DNA of 64,000 bases from an uncultured Flavobacteriales bacterium. GTDB lineage: Bacteria > Bacteroidota > Bacteroidia > Flavobacteriales > Crocinitomicaceae. This document shows positions 53,784 through 64,000 of the stretch, piece after piece. Location: positions 62,001 through 126,000 of the forward strand of contig CAMLHZ010000003.1 in NCBI GenBank assembly GCA_946480085.1, given 5' to 3'. The notes beneath the pieces are model-generated. The model had not been told where the DNA came from. It worked only from the letters and a program-made list of their open reading frames with translations, and did not search any database. Position numbers and translations under genes: made by a program. Each line of letters starts with the position of its first letter. Positions within the stretch are counted from its first letter, which is position 1.

Positions 53784-54299
53784 TTATTTACTTACTCCCA
53801 GTTCTTTTAAAACTTCGTCGCTGATATCAAATTTGCTGTCGGCAAAAACCAGATTACTTTGGTTGGCTTTATCGAAAACAAATGAGTAGTTTCTTTTTGA
53901 GGCAACAGCTTGCATTGCTTCGTATACTCTATCTTGAATTGGTTTAATCAGTTCCTGACGTTTCTGGAAGTATTCACCTGAAACACCGAAACGCATTTTC
54001 TGCATTTCCATGGCTTCTGTTTCAAGCGTTTTGATCTCTTGTTCGCGTTTTGCTTTTTCCTCTGAAGGAAGAAGGTCTTGTTCGCGCAAGAAATTCTCTT
54101 TTTTTACTTTGATCAATTCATAGCGTTCTTCGATTTCTTTGGTCCAACGTTCAGCGAGTTTGTCTAATCGATCTTTGGCGTCTTTGTATTCTGGCATCTT
54201 GCCAAGAATGAACTCCGAATCGATGTAGCCATACTTCTGTGCCGAACTGACAAAGCTCGTGCCAAGTATTACAAAAAGGAAGAAAAGCAGGTTTCTCAT
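53784..54299 (-). CDS. OmpH/Skp-like periplasmic chaperone (second)
   Basis: 171 residues from ATG 54299, which begins the signal peptide (RNLLFFLFVILG to SAQ). The start KYGYIDSEFILGKMPEYKDA is classic OmpH, followed by a charged coiled coil (RYELIKVKKENFLREQ). It lies 82 bp after bamA, as is usual, and is paralogous to the 53224 gene. Confidence 0.9.
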   Translation of the reverse strand: MRNLLFFLFVILGTSFVSSAQKYGYIDSEFILGKMPEYKDAKDRLDKLAERWTKEIEERYELIKVKKENFLREQDLLPSEEKAKREQEIKTLETEAMEMQKMRFGVSGEYFQKRQELIKPIQDRVYEAMQAVASKRNYSFVFDKANQSNLVFADSKFDISDEVLKELGVSK

Positions 54300-54381
54300 A
54301 GTCAAAATCTTAAGCGAAATAGCTAAGAACGGCGAATATAGCAATTTTATTGTTCACAGTTGGATATGTTTCGGAATGAGC

Positions 54382-56943
54382 TTACAACTCACCAAGGTTC
54401 ATACCGATAGTGAATGTAAATTTACCTGCATAACCTTTGTTAGCACGCTGTAGATCCAAACCGTTCAAATAACCACTTGAGTGCGGATCCAAAGTATCGA
54501 ATCCCCAACCGTAGTCCAATCCTAACATACCAAACATTGGTAAGAAAATACGAACTCCAGCTCCGGCACTTCTTTTCACATTGAACGGATTAAACGTTCT
54601 CAAAGATGTGTACGTGTTCGCTGCTTCAGCAAATGCCAGAACGAATACAGTTGCCTGTGGATTCAATGAGATGGGGTAACGTAATTCCAAAGCATATTTA
54701 GTAATTACAGGATCACCACCACTTGATGACAATTCGTTATCGTCGTAACCGCGTAAAGCAATGATCTCACGACCAGCAAAACTTGTCATACCTGATAAAC
54801 CGGAACCTCCAAGTACAAAACGCTCAAACGGAGTTAATCCTTTTGTTTTGTTGTATCCGCCCATTAAACCAAATCCGAAACGCGGAGATAGTACCAATTT
54901 TTTGTCTTTCGTTAATGGCAAGTAATATTCACCAGTCAATTTCAACTTAAAGTACTCCAAATACTTGTACTGATCCTGCATACTTGCATTCGTGAAGTCT
55001 TTGTTTCTGAATACGCTGTAAGGGATAGAGCTTTTCGCGCTGAACGAAAGGCGTGAACCGTCTTGCGGGTAAATCGGTGAGTTGATAGAGTTACGTTGAA
55101 GAACGTATTTTAAACTGATATCATTTGAATATCCATTGCTGAATGATGGGAAGTAAGAAGTATAGTTTCTTACATCGTAATATTGGTAAGCCAATTCGTA
55201 GTAAGCACTAAAGTAATCGTCTGGAATTTTCTTTCTTCTTCCTAAACCAACTGATGCTCCTGAAATGGCAATTCCTGAATAACTTGGATCTGATTTCTTC
55301 AATGTCGCAGATGCGTAACTTGAGAATGAAGTGTGATTCAATCCAAAGCTAAATGAATTCGGTTTCTTTCCACCCATCCAAGGCTCAGTAAAGGATAAAT
55401 TGTATCCCTGGTAATATCTACCATTACTTTGTGCACGAATAGAAAGGCGTTGACCGTCTCCAGTTGGTAGCGGCGACCAAGCTCCTTTTTTGAAGAAATT
55501 ACGCATTGAGAAGTTACTGAAAGTTAATCCCAATGTTCCGATAATTCTACCGGCACCGTAACCTCCAGAAAGCTCGATTTGATCTGCGCTTTTCTCTTCA
55601 ACAATGTATTCGATATCTACCGTTCCGTCGGTAGGATTAGGAATAGGATTCACCGCGAATCCTTGTTCGTTGAAATAACCCAGCTGAGCTAATTCACGTT
55701 GTGTACGAATAATGTCGTTACGGTTGAATAAATCTCCCGGCTTGGTACGTATTTCTCTACGGATAACGTGTTCGTTTGTTTTGTTGTTTCCTTTGATGAT
55801 AATGTTGCGAACACGGGCTTCTTTACCTTCCATGATACGCATCTCGTAGTTGATGTGATTCTCATTTACACCTGTTTCCACTGGATTTATCTGGAAGAAC
55901 AAGTACCCACGGTCCATGTAAAGTGAAGTAATGTCTCTACCATCCTGACTTTGGAAAACACGCTGCTCGAAAAGAGGTTTGTTGTAAACATCACCATATT
56001 TAATTCCAAGAACGGTATCCAGCATTCCTGAAGAATACTTTGTATTACCCACCCATGAAATGTTTCCGAAATAGTATTTTGCACCTTCGTCGATACGCAT
56101 GTAAATTCCCATGTTTCGCTCATCGATCTGATAAACTGAATCGGTAACAAGGAAGACATCACGAAGCCCGGTACTTCTTAATTTGTCGAGAACAGCATCT
56201 TTGTCTCTTCCGTAAGCCGTTGAATTGAATTTAGAGCGCTTAAAGAATCTCCACCAACGTTTTTGTTTGGTGTCTTTCATCGCGCTTTTCAGTTTCCACA
56301 TTTTTACTGAAACGGCACCGTCGATAATGATTTCTTTAATTCTAACCTTTTCACCACGATTAATAGCTACCTGGAAAATTTCAGAGTTATTGATCAAAGT
56401 ATCCTGAATGCGGATAATATTTACGTTAACGTTGTTGTATCCTTTTTCCTTGAAGTAGTTGCGGATAATGCTCTCGGTGTTGAACACGAGATTCTCGGTA
56501 ATTGTTTTCCCGGAATTTAGTTTTACTTCCTCACGAATTTTGTCTACATCTCGTCTTGGAATACCGGAATACTTGATTCGGCTAATCTTTGGTCGCGGCT
56601 GTAAACGAATAATAAGGTAGATCACACCTGCGGAAACACGTTCAGAAACGATGTCAACGGATGAGAAAAGTCCTTCATCCCAAAGGTTTTTGATAGCATT
56701 GGAGATCTTATCAGAAGGAATCATGATTTCTTCACCCTGACGAAGTCCGGCAATCAATTTAATGGCTTGATGATCGTAATTATCGGCACCTTCAATTTTG
56801 ATAGGACCAAGAATATATTTCTTTGGTTTAGCATAGTCGAAGTCTTCACCACCAATTGTAGTTGGTCCGGTTAAGGAATCAGGTCCTTGCGCAAACGCAC
56901 TTAGTGAAAGAAGACAAATTAATAATAGGAAGAGGTTTTTCAT
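54382..56943 (-). CDS. bamA: Outer membrane assembly factor BamA
   Basis: An 853-residue Omp85-family insertase of outer-membrane proteins, from ATG 56943 (a TTG at 56949 is the alternative). Signal peptide 1-18 (LSAFAQ), then POTRA domains (about 45-420; recurring patterns such as KGNNKTNEHVIRREI), and a C-terminal 16-strand barrel (GGYGAGRIIGTLGLTF, the LRGYDDNE lid motif, and the end FTIGMNLGEL). It lies 2 bp after uppS and upstream of two OmpH genes, a standard Bacteroidota order. Confidence 0.95.
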   Translation of the reverse strand: MKNLFLLLICLLSLSAFAQGPDSLTGPTTIGGEDFDYAKPKKYILGPIKIEGADNYDHQAIKLIAGLRQGEEIMIPSDKISNAIKNLWDEGLFSSVDIVSERVSAGVIYLIIRLQPRPKISRIKYSGIPRRDVDKIREEVKLNSGKTITENLVFNTESIIRNYFKEKGYNNVNVNIIRIQDTLINNSEIFQVAINRGEKVRIKEIIIDGAVSVKMWKLKSAMKDTKQKRWWRFFKRSKFNSTAYGRDKDAVLDKLRSTGLRDVFLVTDSVYQIDERNMGIYMRIDEGAKYYFGNISWVGNTKYSSGMLDTVLGIKYGDVYNKPLFEQRVFQSQDGRDITSLYMDRGYLFFQINPVETGVNENHINYEMRIMEGKEARVRNIIIKGNNKTNEHVIRREIRTKPGDLFNRNDIIRTQRELAQLGYFNEQGFAVNPIPNPTDGTVDIEYIVEEKSADQIELSGGYGAGRIIGTLGLTFSNFSMRNFFKKGAWSPLPTGDGQRLSIRAQSNGRYYQGYNLSFTEPWMGGKKPNSFSFGLNHTSFSSYASATLKKSDPSYSGIAISGASVGLGRRKKIPDDYFSAYYELAYQYYDVRNYTSYFPSFSNGYSNDISLKYVLQRNSINSPIYPQDGSRLSFSAKSSIPYSVFRNKDFTNASMQDQYKYLEYFKLKLTGEYYLPLTKDKKLVLSPRFGFGLMGGYNKTKGLTPFERFVLGGSGLSGMTSFAGREIIALRGYDDNELSSSGGDPVITKYALELRYPISLNPQATVFVLAFAEAANTYTSLRTFNPFNVKRSAGAGVRIFLPMFGMLGLDYGWGFDTLDPHSSGYLNGLDLQRANKGYAGKFTFTIGMNLGEL

Positions 56944-56945
56944 GT

Positions 56946-57683
56946 TCAAAGTTGTTCTGAGACCATTCCGAAGCGGCGCTCTCTGTTTTGATAGTCAATC
57001 ACGGCTTTGTATAAATCATCTTCTCTGAAATCGGGCCAGAGAACGGGGGTGAAGTAGAACTCGGAATAAGCGGCTTGCCACAAAAGGAAGTTGCTTAATC
57101 GTTGTTCACCGCTTGTACGAATAACAAGCTCGGGGTCTGGAATTCCAGCAGTATTTAAATAAGACGAAATCAATTCGTCGTTAATCTCAGCATTTGCAAT
57201 TTTGCCCGATTGTTGGTCGTTGGCAATACGTTTAATCGTATCAGCAATTTCCCAACGAGAGCTATAGTTAAGTGCTATGACAAGGCTAATTGTTTGATTG
57301 TTTTTTGTGGATTCAACGGCGTTGCGTAATTCCAACTGACAATCTTCAGGCAAACCGTGAACATCACCGATACTCAACAAGCGAACATCTTGTGCGTTCA
57401 ATTCGTCAACTTCTCCGGCGATGGTTTTTACCAAAAGATCCATTAATCCTTCAACTTCGTCTTGCGGACGATTCCAATTTTCTGTGGAGAAGGCGTACAT
57501 GGTAATGAATTTCACGCCAATATTTTTCGCACCTGTAAGAGCTGCTCTAACGGAATCTACACCAAAGGAATGTCCAAGCAAACGTTCGCGACCTTGTTTC
57601 TTGGCCCAGCGTCCGTTTCCATCCATAATCACAGCAATATGCTGCGGTACTCCTTGAGGTATGATCTGACTTCGTAAATCCAT
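56946..57683 (-). CDS. uppS: Isoprenyl transferase (undecaprenyl diphosphate synthase)
   Basis: A 245-residue cis-prenyltransferase making the C55 lipid carrier for peptidoglycan. Motif IMDGNGRWAKKQG with the catalytic Asp21, TMYAFSTENWNRP, and the late RTSGEQRLSNFLLWQ are all present. It precedes bamA with a 2-bp gap. Confidence 0.96.
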   Translation of the reverse strand: MDLRSQIIPQGVPQHIAVIMDGNGRWAKKQGRERLLGHSFGVDSVRAALTGAKNIGVKFITMYAFSTENWNRPQDEVEGLMDLLVKTIAGEVDELNAQDVRLLSIGDVHGLPEDCQLELRNAVESTKNNQTISLVIALNYSSRWEIADTIKRIANDQQSGKIANAEINDELISSYLNTAGIPDPELVIRTSGEQRLSNFLLWQAAYSEFYFTPVLWPDFREDDLYKAVIDYQNRERRFGMVSEQL

Positions 57684-57752
57684 GTATGTTAAACGAAATT
57701 AATGAAAGAATCTTTTATTGTTCGGTAAATAAATTGTTTTATAACAGACCTT

Positions 57753-57800
57753 AACAAAAAGAGGGATTTCAGTGTTAACCGAGACCCCTCTTTTTTTGTT
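57753..57800 (-). terminator. Terminator after atpC
   Basis: AAAAAGAGGG and CCCTCTTTTTTT arms form a hairpin with a T run, just past the minus-strand atpC stop at 57813. Confidence 0.7.
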
Positions 57801-57812
57801 TATTACTACGTA

Positions 57813-58100
57813 TTATTCAGCTAATACGATCATTTTATTGTTTTGAAATTCCAAAACTCCACCTTTGATAGCCACGTTAAGTACTTTTCCGTTAGAAGAA
57901 GTGCTCAAAGCGCTACTCGTTTTTTCATTTGGAACGAAAGCGTTTGTAAGATCGATCTTAACTGAACCTTCTTTCAATCCCGAAATGATAGGAGCGTGGT
58001 TATTCAAAATCTGGAACGAGCCATCTAACCCAGGAAGTTGAACTGCTTCAGCTTCACCTTTGTAAAGAACCGTTTCAGGAGTGATAATTTCTACTTGCAT
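57813..58100 (-). CDS. atpC: F1 ATP synthase epsilon subunit
   Basis: 95 residues from ATG 58100, where the family start MQVEIITPETVLYKGEAEAV is seen; an earlier start at 58127 adds unrelated residues. Short, without the C-terminal helical domain of the E. coli protein (139 residues), as in many Bacteroidota. It couples F1 to the rotor. It lies 84 bp after atpD. Confidence 0.93.
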   Translation of the reverse strand: MQVEIITPETVLYKGEAEAVQLPGLDGSFQILNNHAPIISGLKEGSVKIDLTNAFVPNEKTSSALSTSSNGKVLNVAIKGGVLEFQNNKMIVLAE

Positions 58101-58113
58101 ATCTCTAAGATTA

Positions 58114-58182
58114 GAGACAAAAGACATTAGACAATAGACAGAGACAATGAGTCTTTAGTCTTTAGTCTTCGGTCTTCAGTCT
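58114..58182. repeat. Intergenic AGAC/GTCT palindrome
   Basis: Short repeats TTAGACAATAGACAGAGAC and GTCTTTAGTCTTTAGTCTTC form a long imperfect hairpin in the gap between atpD and atpC. Confidence 0.55.
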
Positions 58183-58184
58183 GT

Positions 58185-59708
<1,524 letters not shown>

Positions 59709-59721
59709 CTAAATTTGGGCA

Positions 59722-59753
59722 CAAAAGTACTGCTTTTATTCTTTTAAGCGAAA
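59722..59753 (-). promoter_or_regulatory. Promoter of atpD-atpC
   Basis: On the minus strand TTTC, a 20-bp spacer and a perfect TACTTTTG (59729 down to 59722) match the Bacteroidota promoter, with one mismatch in the -33 box. The ATG is 34 bp downstream. Confidence 0.55.
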
Positions 59754-59821
59754 TAGAATTGAATTTATTTCGGTTTTTATTTTAAATCAGGGATTTATCG
59801 TGCGTTTTGAAACGATAAAAA

Positions 59822-59854
59822 AAGAAAAAGAGGTCCGAAATACGAACCTCTTTT
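59822..59854 (-). terminator. Terminator of the tonB gene
   Basis: AAAAGAGGTTCG/CGGACCTCTTTT hairpin with a T-rich tail on the minus strand, about 75 bp past the TonB stop. Confidence 0.75.
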
Positions 59855-59928
59855 CAGGATGTGTAGAACTGAATAACTATGAAATTTTACATCCTTTGCA
59901 CACGGAGTATGTCTATGTGCGTCTTTAA

Positions 59929-60771
59929 TTATCTAAACGTGATTGGAATGGTGAAGTAACTGTCAACTGGAATGCCATTTACTTTCCCTGGTTCCCATCT
60001 TGGCATTGCTTTTACAAGGCGCACTGCTTCGTCGTCACACTCCGGACAATCCACAGCTTTCTTTTTAACAGTAACTCTGGAAATAGATCCGTCTTTGCTT
60101 ACAACGAATTTCACGCGAGTTGTTCCTGAACCTTCTTCTGGTGCTTTTGCATTCTTGATGAAGAATTTTGTTTGTGCTTCTTCACCACCAATGAAATACG
60201 CTGCCTCATCTACGTTCATTACAATTCCATTGCCATCTACAATAAGAGTTGGGCCTTTAGGCTCGTCTGGAACAATAATGTCTCCGCCAAATGGATCAGT
60301 GCCTTTTGTGTCTTTATCAGCTATATCTACATCTCCGGTAGGAACATTTAAAGAAGCAGTATCTTGTTTGTTATCAGTAATCTTGAATTGAACAAAGCTA
60401 ATTGCTAACGCAGTACTCTCCTGCGTAGGTTTTTCTACTTGTTCTGGTTTTTCTTCGATTTCTGGCTTTTCGTCTATTGGGTCAATGGGACCCGCAACCA
60501 CTACCACTTTGTTTTCTTTCTTTTTGTGAATTTCACCTCCCGCAGTAGCTGCGTAAATTCCACCAACGCCTACTGATAATCCCAAAAGGATCAAGATCAT
60601 TTGTCTGTTGTAATCGCGTCTGATTTTGTAAGCGCCGTATTTTTTGTTTCTCTTTTCAAAAACGGTGTCGTTTCTTGTGTCTGATGTAACCAACTGCCAG
60701 CTTTTAGTGCTGAAGTAATCGTAAAGTGCGAAAGCGAGTATTACGGCTACAATGATGATTCCTGCTGTCAT
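59929..60771 (-). CDS. Energy transducer TonB
   Basis: 280 residues from ATG 60771; a start at 60930 would add 53 residues that do not look like a TonB N-terminus. A first helix (about 3-20) is followed by a cytoplasmic-looking basic part (KRNKKYGAYKIRRDYNR), a second helix (about 59-76), a Pro/Glu/Lys stretch (EKPEIEEKPEQVEKP) spanning the periplasm, and the TonB C-terminal fold (GTTRVKFVVSKDGSISRV, ending TIPITFR). Transmits proton-motive energy to TonB receptors, such as the one in the element. Confidence 0.85.
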   Translation of the reverse strand: MTAGIIIVAVILAFALYDYFSTKSWQLVTSDTRNDTVFEKRNKKYGAYKIRRDYNRQMILILLGLSVGVGGIYAATAGGEIHKKKENKVVVVAGPIDPIDEKPEIEEKPEQVEKPTQESTALAISFVQFKITDNKQDTASLNVPTGDVDIADKDTKGTDPFGGDIIVPDEPKGPTLIVDGNGIVMNVDEAAYFIGGEEAQTKFFIKNAKAPEEGSGTTRVKFVVSKDGSISRVTVKKKAVDCPECDDEAVRLVKAMPRWEPGKVNGIPVDSYFTIPITFR

Positions 60772-60970
60772 AATGTATTGAATTAAAGGTTTATACTGTT
60801 TGTTTGATAGTATATCTAAGATATCCTTTGGTTCAATAGAATGATCGGAAAAAACCTGAACGGTAGCGTTTTTTGAGTTAAGGATAAAGATGGTTGATTT
60901 AGGTAATCTGGTGAATGGGGCGAATTGCATTTCGCCAATACATTATCCCTCGATATGGGTTGAATTAAAT

Positions 60971-61002
60971 AAAAAAAGTCCCGACTCTTTTGAGCCGGGA
61001 CT
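60971..61002 (-). terminator. Terminator of the TPR gene
   Basis: AGTCCCGGCTC/GAGTCGGGACT hairpin and a long T run on the minus strand, 53 bp beyond the stop at 61055. Confidence 0.85.
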
Positions 61003-61030
61003 TACTATGTTTTGTATAAGGTTGTCGTTG

Positions 61031-61053
61031 TCCGCTGCGGCGGAAGATAACCT
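61031..61053. repeat. GC-rich palindrome, dispersed copy 2
   Basis: TCCGCTGCGGCGGA, one mismatch from the perfect palindrome at 3052-3065, followed in both cases by GATAACC within three bases. Confidence 0.5.
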
Positions 61054-61054
61054 A

Positions 61055-62677
61055 TTAATGTGTCTTGAAATAGATCTTTGCTTGTTCGTTTGCAGGATCG
61101 ATTGTCAATACTTGCTGCCAGAACATTTTTGCTTTTACCGGATCTTTAGCAGGTGAGTTTACGTAGTAATCACCTAAGTACAAACTTGCTTCCTTGATGT
61201 AATCTTTGTAACCAGCGTCTGCTTTGTTTGCATCAGTCAATTTGTCAACGAACATTTGGTAGTATGGTTGAGCTACGTATGTTCTTTTGTTGATATCCAA
61301 ATCCGATTGAGATTGAGCTCTTGCTTTCCAGAAGTATCCTAGTGCAAAACTTGGGTTTAAACGTGTAAGAAGTGAGAATGCTGAATCTGCTTTCACGAAA
61401 TTCTTATCTGTGTCGAAGTAATAAGCTCTTCCTAATTCAAAAGCATCTGTTCCTTTTACTTTTTCTGGCATGTTATCAAGCTTTGCCTGGTAAGCTGTAA
61501 TTGCCAATTTGAAGTCTTTCGCTTTAAATGCAGTATTACCAATTACTGTTAACTGATCTCCCGCCTCTTTGTTCTTATCAGCAGATTTTACCAATGTAGC
61601 AATGGCTTCATTTGTTTTACCCAATTTCACGTAAATGTTACTTAAGTAATTGTAATCACTTCCGATTATTTTACTTGGTTCAACCATGTTGAAGAAATCC
61701 TGAGCAACTCCTAAAGCTTCCTGGTATTTCGCAGGATCAGCAGTAGTTGAATTCAATTCGTACATCGAGTAGAACTTCATTCTTTTTGTATAGAAGTTCA
61801 CAATACCAGCTTGCTCTACTTTGTTCAATTCTTCAAGTGCCGGAGCATATTGTTTTCCAACAAATAAAGAAGTGGCATAACGGTAACGAGCTTGTGGATC
61901 GTTGTTTAATTCAAGATACTTTGTCCAGTAGGTTGCGCTTTTTGCATAGTCCTTTTTCGCACTCATTTGTGCTTCTGCCATACGACGGTATGCCGGACCA
62001 AAATTTGGATCGATCTTAAATGCTTGTTCGTAACCTTCAATAGCCGCGTCAATGTTATTTACACGTTCGTAGATGTATGATTTTTTTACAATCGCCTCAG
62101 CATTTGTAGGTTCCAATTTCAACACCTGGTTGTATTTGTCAACTGCTTCAGAAACGCGACTCGTACTTTGATCCAAAATCACATCTCCTAAAAGCTGCAA
62201 TGCCTGAATGTTATTCGGCTCTAAAGTCAATACTTTGTTCAAATACTTTTCAGCCAATGGTAAATTTTTGATTTTACCTGTAGCATATGTTTCAGCAATT
62301 GCCATTAAAACACAAACATTCTTTTGTTTTGTGCTTTTCAGAAGTGCATTGAATTGTTGTCCAGCTGTTGTTGTGTCACCAGAAAGGTAAGTTGCTTTTG
62401 CGCCAGAAACCTGAGCCAATTTATCTTCAGGATTTTTTGATGCTGCAGATTTAAATTGCTCAATCGCTCCTTTTTCGTCATCCAATGACCAAAGAAGGTT
62501 TCCATAGCAAAATGCGTATTCCACATTTGCAGGGTCTTTTTGTATCAAAGCTTTAAAATCTGCCTTTGCTAGTTCGTAGCGCTCATTTTCAGCTTTCTTT
62601 TTTGCGTCTTTCAAAGTTTGTGCCTGAGCACCTACTGAAAGCATAACTAATAGTCCAACGATGATTTTCTTATTCAT
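61055..62677 (-). CDS. Exported TPR-repeat protein
   Basis: A 540-residue periplasmic protein with signal peptide 1-19 (VGAQAQ) and about a dozen tetratricopeptide repeats (PNNIQALQLLGDVILDQ, PTNAEAIVKKSYIYERV, NFGPAYRRMAEAQM). It probably serves as a scaffold in the TonB/ExbB energy-transduction cluster, as this order (TonB, PstS-like, TPR) is often seen in Bacteroidota. That role is inferred from gene order. Confidence 0.88.
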   Translation of the reverse strand: MNKKIIVGLLVMLSVGAQAQTLKDAKKKAENERYELAKADFKALIQKDPANVEYAFCYGNLLWSLDDEKGAIEQFKSAASKNPEDKLAQVSGAKATYLSGDTTTAGQQFNALLKSTKQKNVCVLMAIAETYATGKIKNLPLAEKYLNKVLTLEPNNIQALQLLGDVILDQSTSRVSEAVDKYNQVLKLEPTNAEAIVKKSYIYERVNNIDAAIEGYEQAFKIDPNFGPAYRRMAEAQMSAKKDYAKSATYWTKYLELNNDPQARYRYATSLFVGKQYAPALEELNKVEQAGIVNFYTKRMKFYSMYELNSTTADPAKYQEALGVAQDFFNMVEPSKIIGSDYNYLSNIYVKLGKTNEAIATLVKSADKNKEAGDQLTVIGNTAFKAKDFKLAITAYQAKLDNMPEKVKGTDAFELGRAYYFDTDKNFVKADSAFSLLTRLNPSFALGYFWKARAQSQSDLDINKRTYVAQPYYQMFVDKLTDANKADAGYKDYIKEASLYLGDYYVNSPAKDPVKAKMFWQQVLTIDPANEQAKIYFKTH

Positions 62678-62791
62678 AACTTTTTTGTTGTAACTGCCAT
62701 TTGCAATTGTCTTGCCAAATTACAGAATCTTCTGTTTATTAACTGAATTTTAAGATTTCTTTTGAGTGAAATGTATGCTAATTGTATTGTG

Positions 62792-63682
62792 CTATTCAAA
62801 AACGAACTTAAATTCTCTTGAAACGCGATAATAAGGTTGTAAACCAGATTTTTTCGCGATCAATTGACCTTTTTCATCAATGATATAATTCAGTAAACCA
62901 GCTTCTAAGGCTTTTTGACCACCATGATAATGCGCGTACCAAAAATGGGTGAAAGGATATTGTTTTTCGTAGACGTAGTACATTGTTGGAATCACGTAGT
63001 TTGAACTATTTCCTTTCGAAACCCGAACCAGTTGTACATTCTCCATGCTTTTTAAAACTTCCTTATCGTCAATGTCACTGATCCAGTTGTATCCGATAAC
63101 CCCAATGCATTGTTTGTGATCTTTCATATAGTTAATCACTTCAGTATTGCTGTGCAAACACTTTACGTGTTTACCGAATTTCTTTCCCTGCTTTTTTAAT
63201 TTGTCGTAGAAATAGTTGAAGTTGGCACTTTGAACATCATCAAATAAAATCTTAGGTGAATTCTCATCATTTGTAACAAGAAGTTCCATGAACTCATTTT
63301 CTGTATAGGTGCTGTCTTCTCCCATTGGCGAGATTAGGGCAATGGCTCCAAGCATTATTTTCTCGGTTCGAATGGTTTGCTTTTGTTTTTTGAAAAATGC
63401 CTTTTCAGATTTATCCAAATCACGAGACATGAAAACCAGATTGGATTTATCTGCAAGGAAGATATTGACCACATCAATTTCTCTTTTGAAGATTGGCGTA
63501 TAACTTTCCTTCGGAGCAAACCCGCTATAGGCTACCAGGGTAGTTTCAATGTAAGGCTGAATGTTTTTCTCGGCATAGAAGCTTGCATGACCCGAATACT
63601 CAGATTCGTTTCCAACCGGAGTATTACAGGAATAAGCAAATAAAAGGACGATTGCTAAACTAAAAATTCGCACGTTTTTCAT
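62792..63682 (-). CDS. PstS-like substrate-binding lipoprotein
   Basis: A 296-residue lipoprotein (lipobox FAYSC, Cys19) of the PstS phosphate-binding superfamily type. Motifs: YIETTLVAYSG, DVVNIFLADKSNLVFMSRDL and CIGVIGYNWISDIDD. No phosphate transport genes are adjacent. In Bacteroidota such proteins occur beside exbBD-tonB-TPR genes, so it may act in TonB energisation or sensing. It overlaps the small membrane gene upstream by 23 bp. Confidence 0.82.
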   Translation of the reverse strand: MKNVRIFSLAIVLLFAYSCNTPVGNESEYSGHASFYAEKNIQPYIETTLVAYSGFAPKESYTPIFKREIDVVNIFLADKSNLVFMSRDLDKSEKAFFKKQKQTIRTEKIMLGAIALISPMGEDSTYTENEFMELLVTNDENSPKILFDDVQSANFNYFYDKLKKQGKKFGKHVKCLHSNTEVINYMKDHKQCIGVIGYNWISDIDDKEVLKSMENVQLVRVSKGNSSNYVIPTMYYVYEKQYPFTHFWYAHYHGGQKALEAGLLNYIIDEKGQLIAKKSGLQPYYRVSREFKFVFE

Positions 63683-63881
63683 CGATTTTGTCTTTTTTGT
63701 ATGCCAGTACCAATCTTATAATTCTGAAAACGGAATATCCCACGAGCATATAAATAACTGCCGTTCTACGTCCACCGTAAACACTGTCGTACAATAGGTT
63801 GGAGAATTGCAGGAAATAAGCAAGTACCAGACACATTGCAATTACACCGAAACCAGTTACATATTTGAGACTTTTGTTCAT
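63660..63881 (-). CDS. Small two-helix membrane protein
   Basis: A 73-residue protein with two helices (about 7-25 and 40-62) and a basic C-terminal end (YKKDKIDEKRANF). No family recognised. It overlaps the PstS-like gene by 23 bp, so co-expression is likely. In this cluster a small membrane protein between tonB and the PstS-like gene is common. Confidence 0.65.
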   Translation of the reverse strand: MNKSLKYVTGFGVIAMCLVLAYFLQFSNLLYDSVYGGRRTAVIYMLVGYSVFRIIRLVLAYKKDKIDEKRANF

Positions 63882-63895
63882 TCTTAGAGATAAAA

Positions 63896-63927
63896 AATCC
63901 CGATCCCGTAAGAACCGGATCGGGATT
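63896..63927 (-). terminator. Terminator of the upstream TonB-like gene
   Basis: AATCCCGATCC/GGATCGGGATT 11-bp stem followed by a T run on the minus strand, 20 bp past the stop at 63947. Confidence 0.85.
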
Positions 63928-63946
63928 AATATGATTAATGATAATT

Positions 63947-64000
63947 CTATCCTGGAGTAAACTTAACTGGTAAGTTGTACCACATGTTAACTGGTTTACC
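63947..64000 (-). CDS. C-terminal end of a second TonB-like protein (partial)
   Basis: The last 17 codons of a minus-strand gene entering from the right edge read GKPVNMWYNLPVKFTPG and stop. This matches the last strand of TonB C-terminal domains (compare the end of the TonB at 59929). A second energy transducer is therefore likely just beyond the window, with exbB and exbD expected further upstream. Confidence 0.65.
   Translation of the reverse strand, partial: GKPVNMWYNLPVKFTPG

Noticed and set aside
60772..60930. N-terminal extension of TonB
   Set aside because: The 53 extra residues lack a helix or signal and do not resemble TonB N-termini; the ATG at 60771 begins at the first membrane helix.

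Overview
The window reads as a chromosome segment of a Bacteroidota bacterium, most likely of the order Flavobacteriales (a Fluviicola/Crocinitomicaceae-like genome is a guess). The basis is the set of secreted proteins with signal peptides ending in AQ and C-terminal type IX secretion (T9SS) sorting domains, TonB-dependent receptors with an N-terminal carboxypeptidase-like domain, promoters of the Bacteroidota TTTG-N19/20-TAnnTTTG type, a separate atpD-atpC pair and a CusA-TolC fused efflux pump. No rRNA or tRNA gene was seen.

Backbone, left part (1-11.3 kb): a cut-off secreted protein, a membrane protein, a sensor kinase, an ECF sigma factor coupled to a small membrane protein, a 1326-residue T9SS-exported protein, an AlkD-like DNA glycosylase, a carbonic anhydrase-SulP transporter operon and 5-formyltetrahydrofolate cyclo-ligase.

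Integrated element (about 11.37-42.52 kb): an imperfect 17-bp direct repeat (15 of 17 identical) brackets about 31 kb. Just inside the left copy lies a tyrosine recombinase, followed by an excisionase-like HTH protein and a protein of unknown function whose upstream region carries four 21-bp iterons. Next come three copies of a 140-bp repeat and six copies of a 72-bp repeat that each contain a hairpin. The cargo is metal handling: a T9SS-exported multicopper oxidase with a thioredoxin-like partner, metal-binding lipoproteins, two HYC_CC_PP proteins, an AraC regulator with a CxxC metal-binding head, an HMA-MauE membrane protein, a CopA-CopB-like oxidase/barrel fusion, a TonB receptor, a two-component system, a CusA-TolC fusion with its adaptor, a Zn/Cd-type P-ATPase, a TlpA thioredoxin, a methyltransferase and a MerC-GDCCVxC fusion. 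No relaxase, coupling ATPase or conjugation gene was found.

Backbone, right part (42.8-64 kb): TspO, a cellulose-synthase-like glycosyltransferase with an exported head, glycine C-acetyltransferase, a radical SAM protein, a DUF5686 outer-membrane protein, glutamate racemase, a DODA-type dioxygenase, the envelope cluster uppS-bamA-ompH-ompH, atpD-atpC, and a TonB/TPR/PstS-like energy-transduction cluster that continues past the right edge. Intergenic gaps in the backbone carry several dispersed palindromic repeats that were not noticed inside the element.

The least explained part is 14.3-15.7 kb, where three kinds of repeat array (iterons, 140-bp repeats, hairpin repeats) lie side by side around small genes of unknown function.
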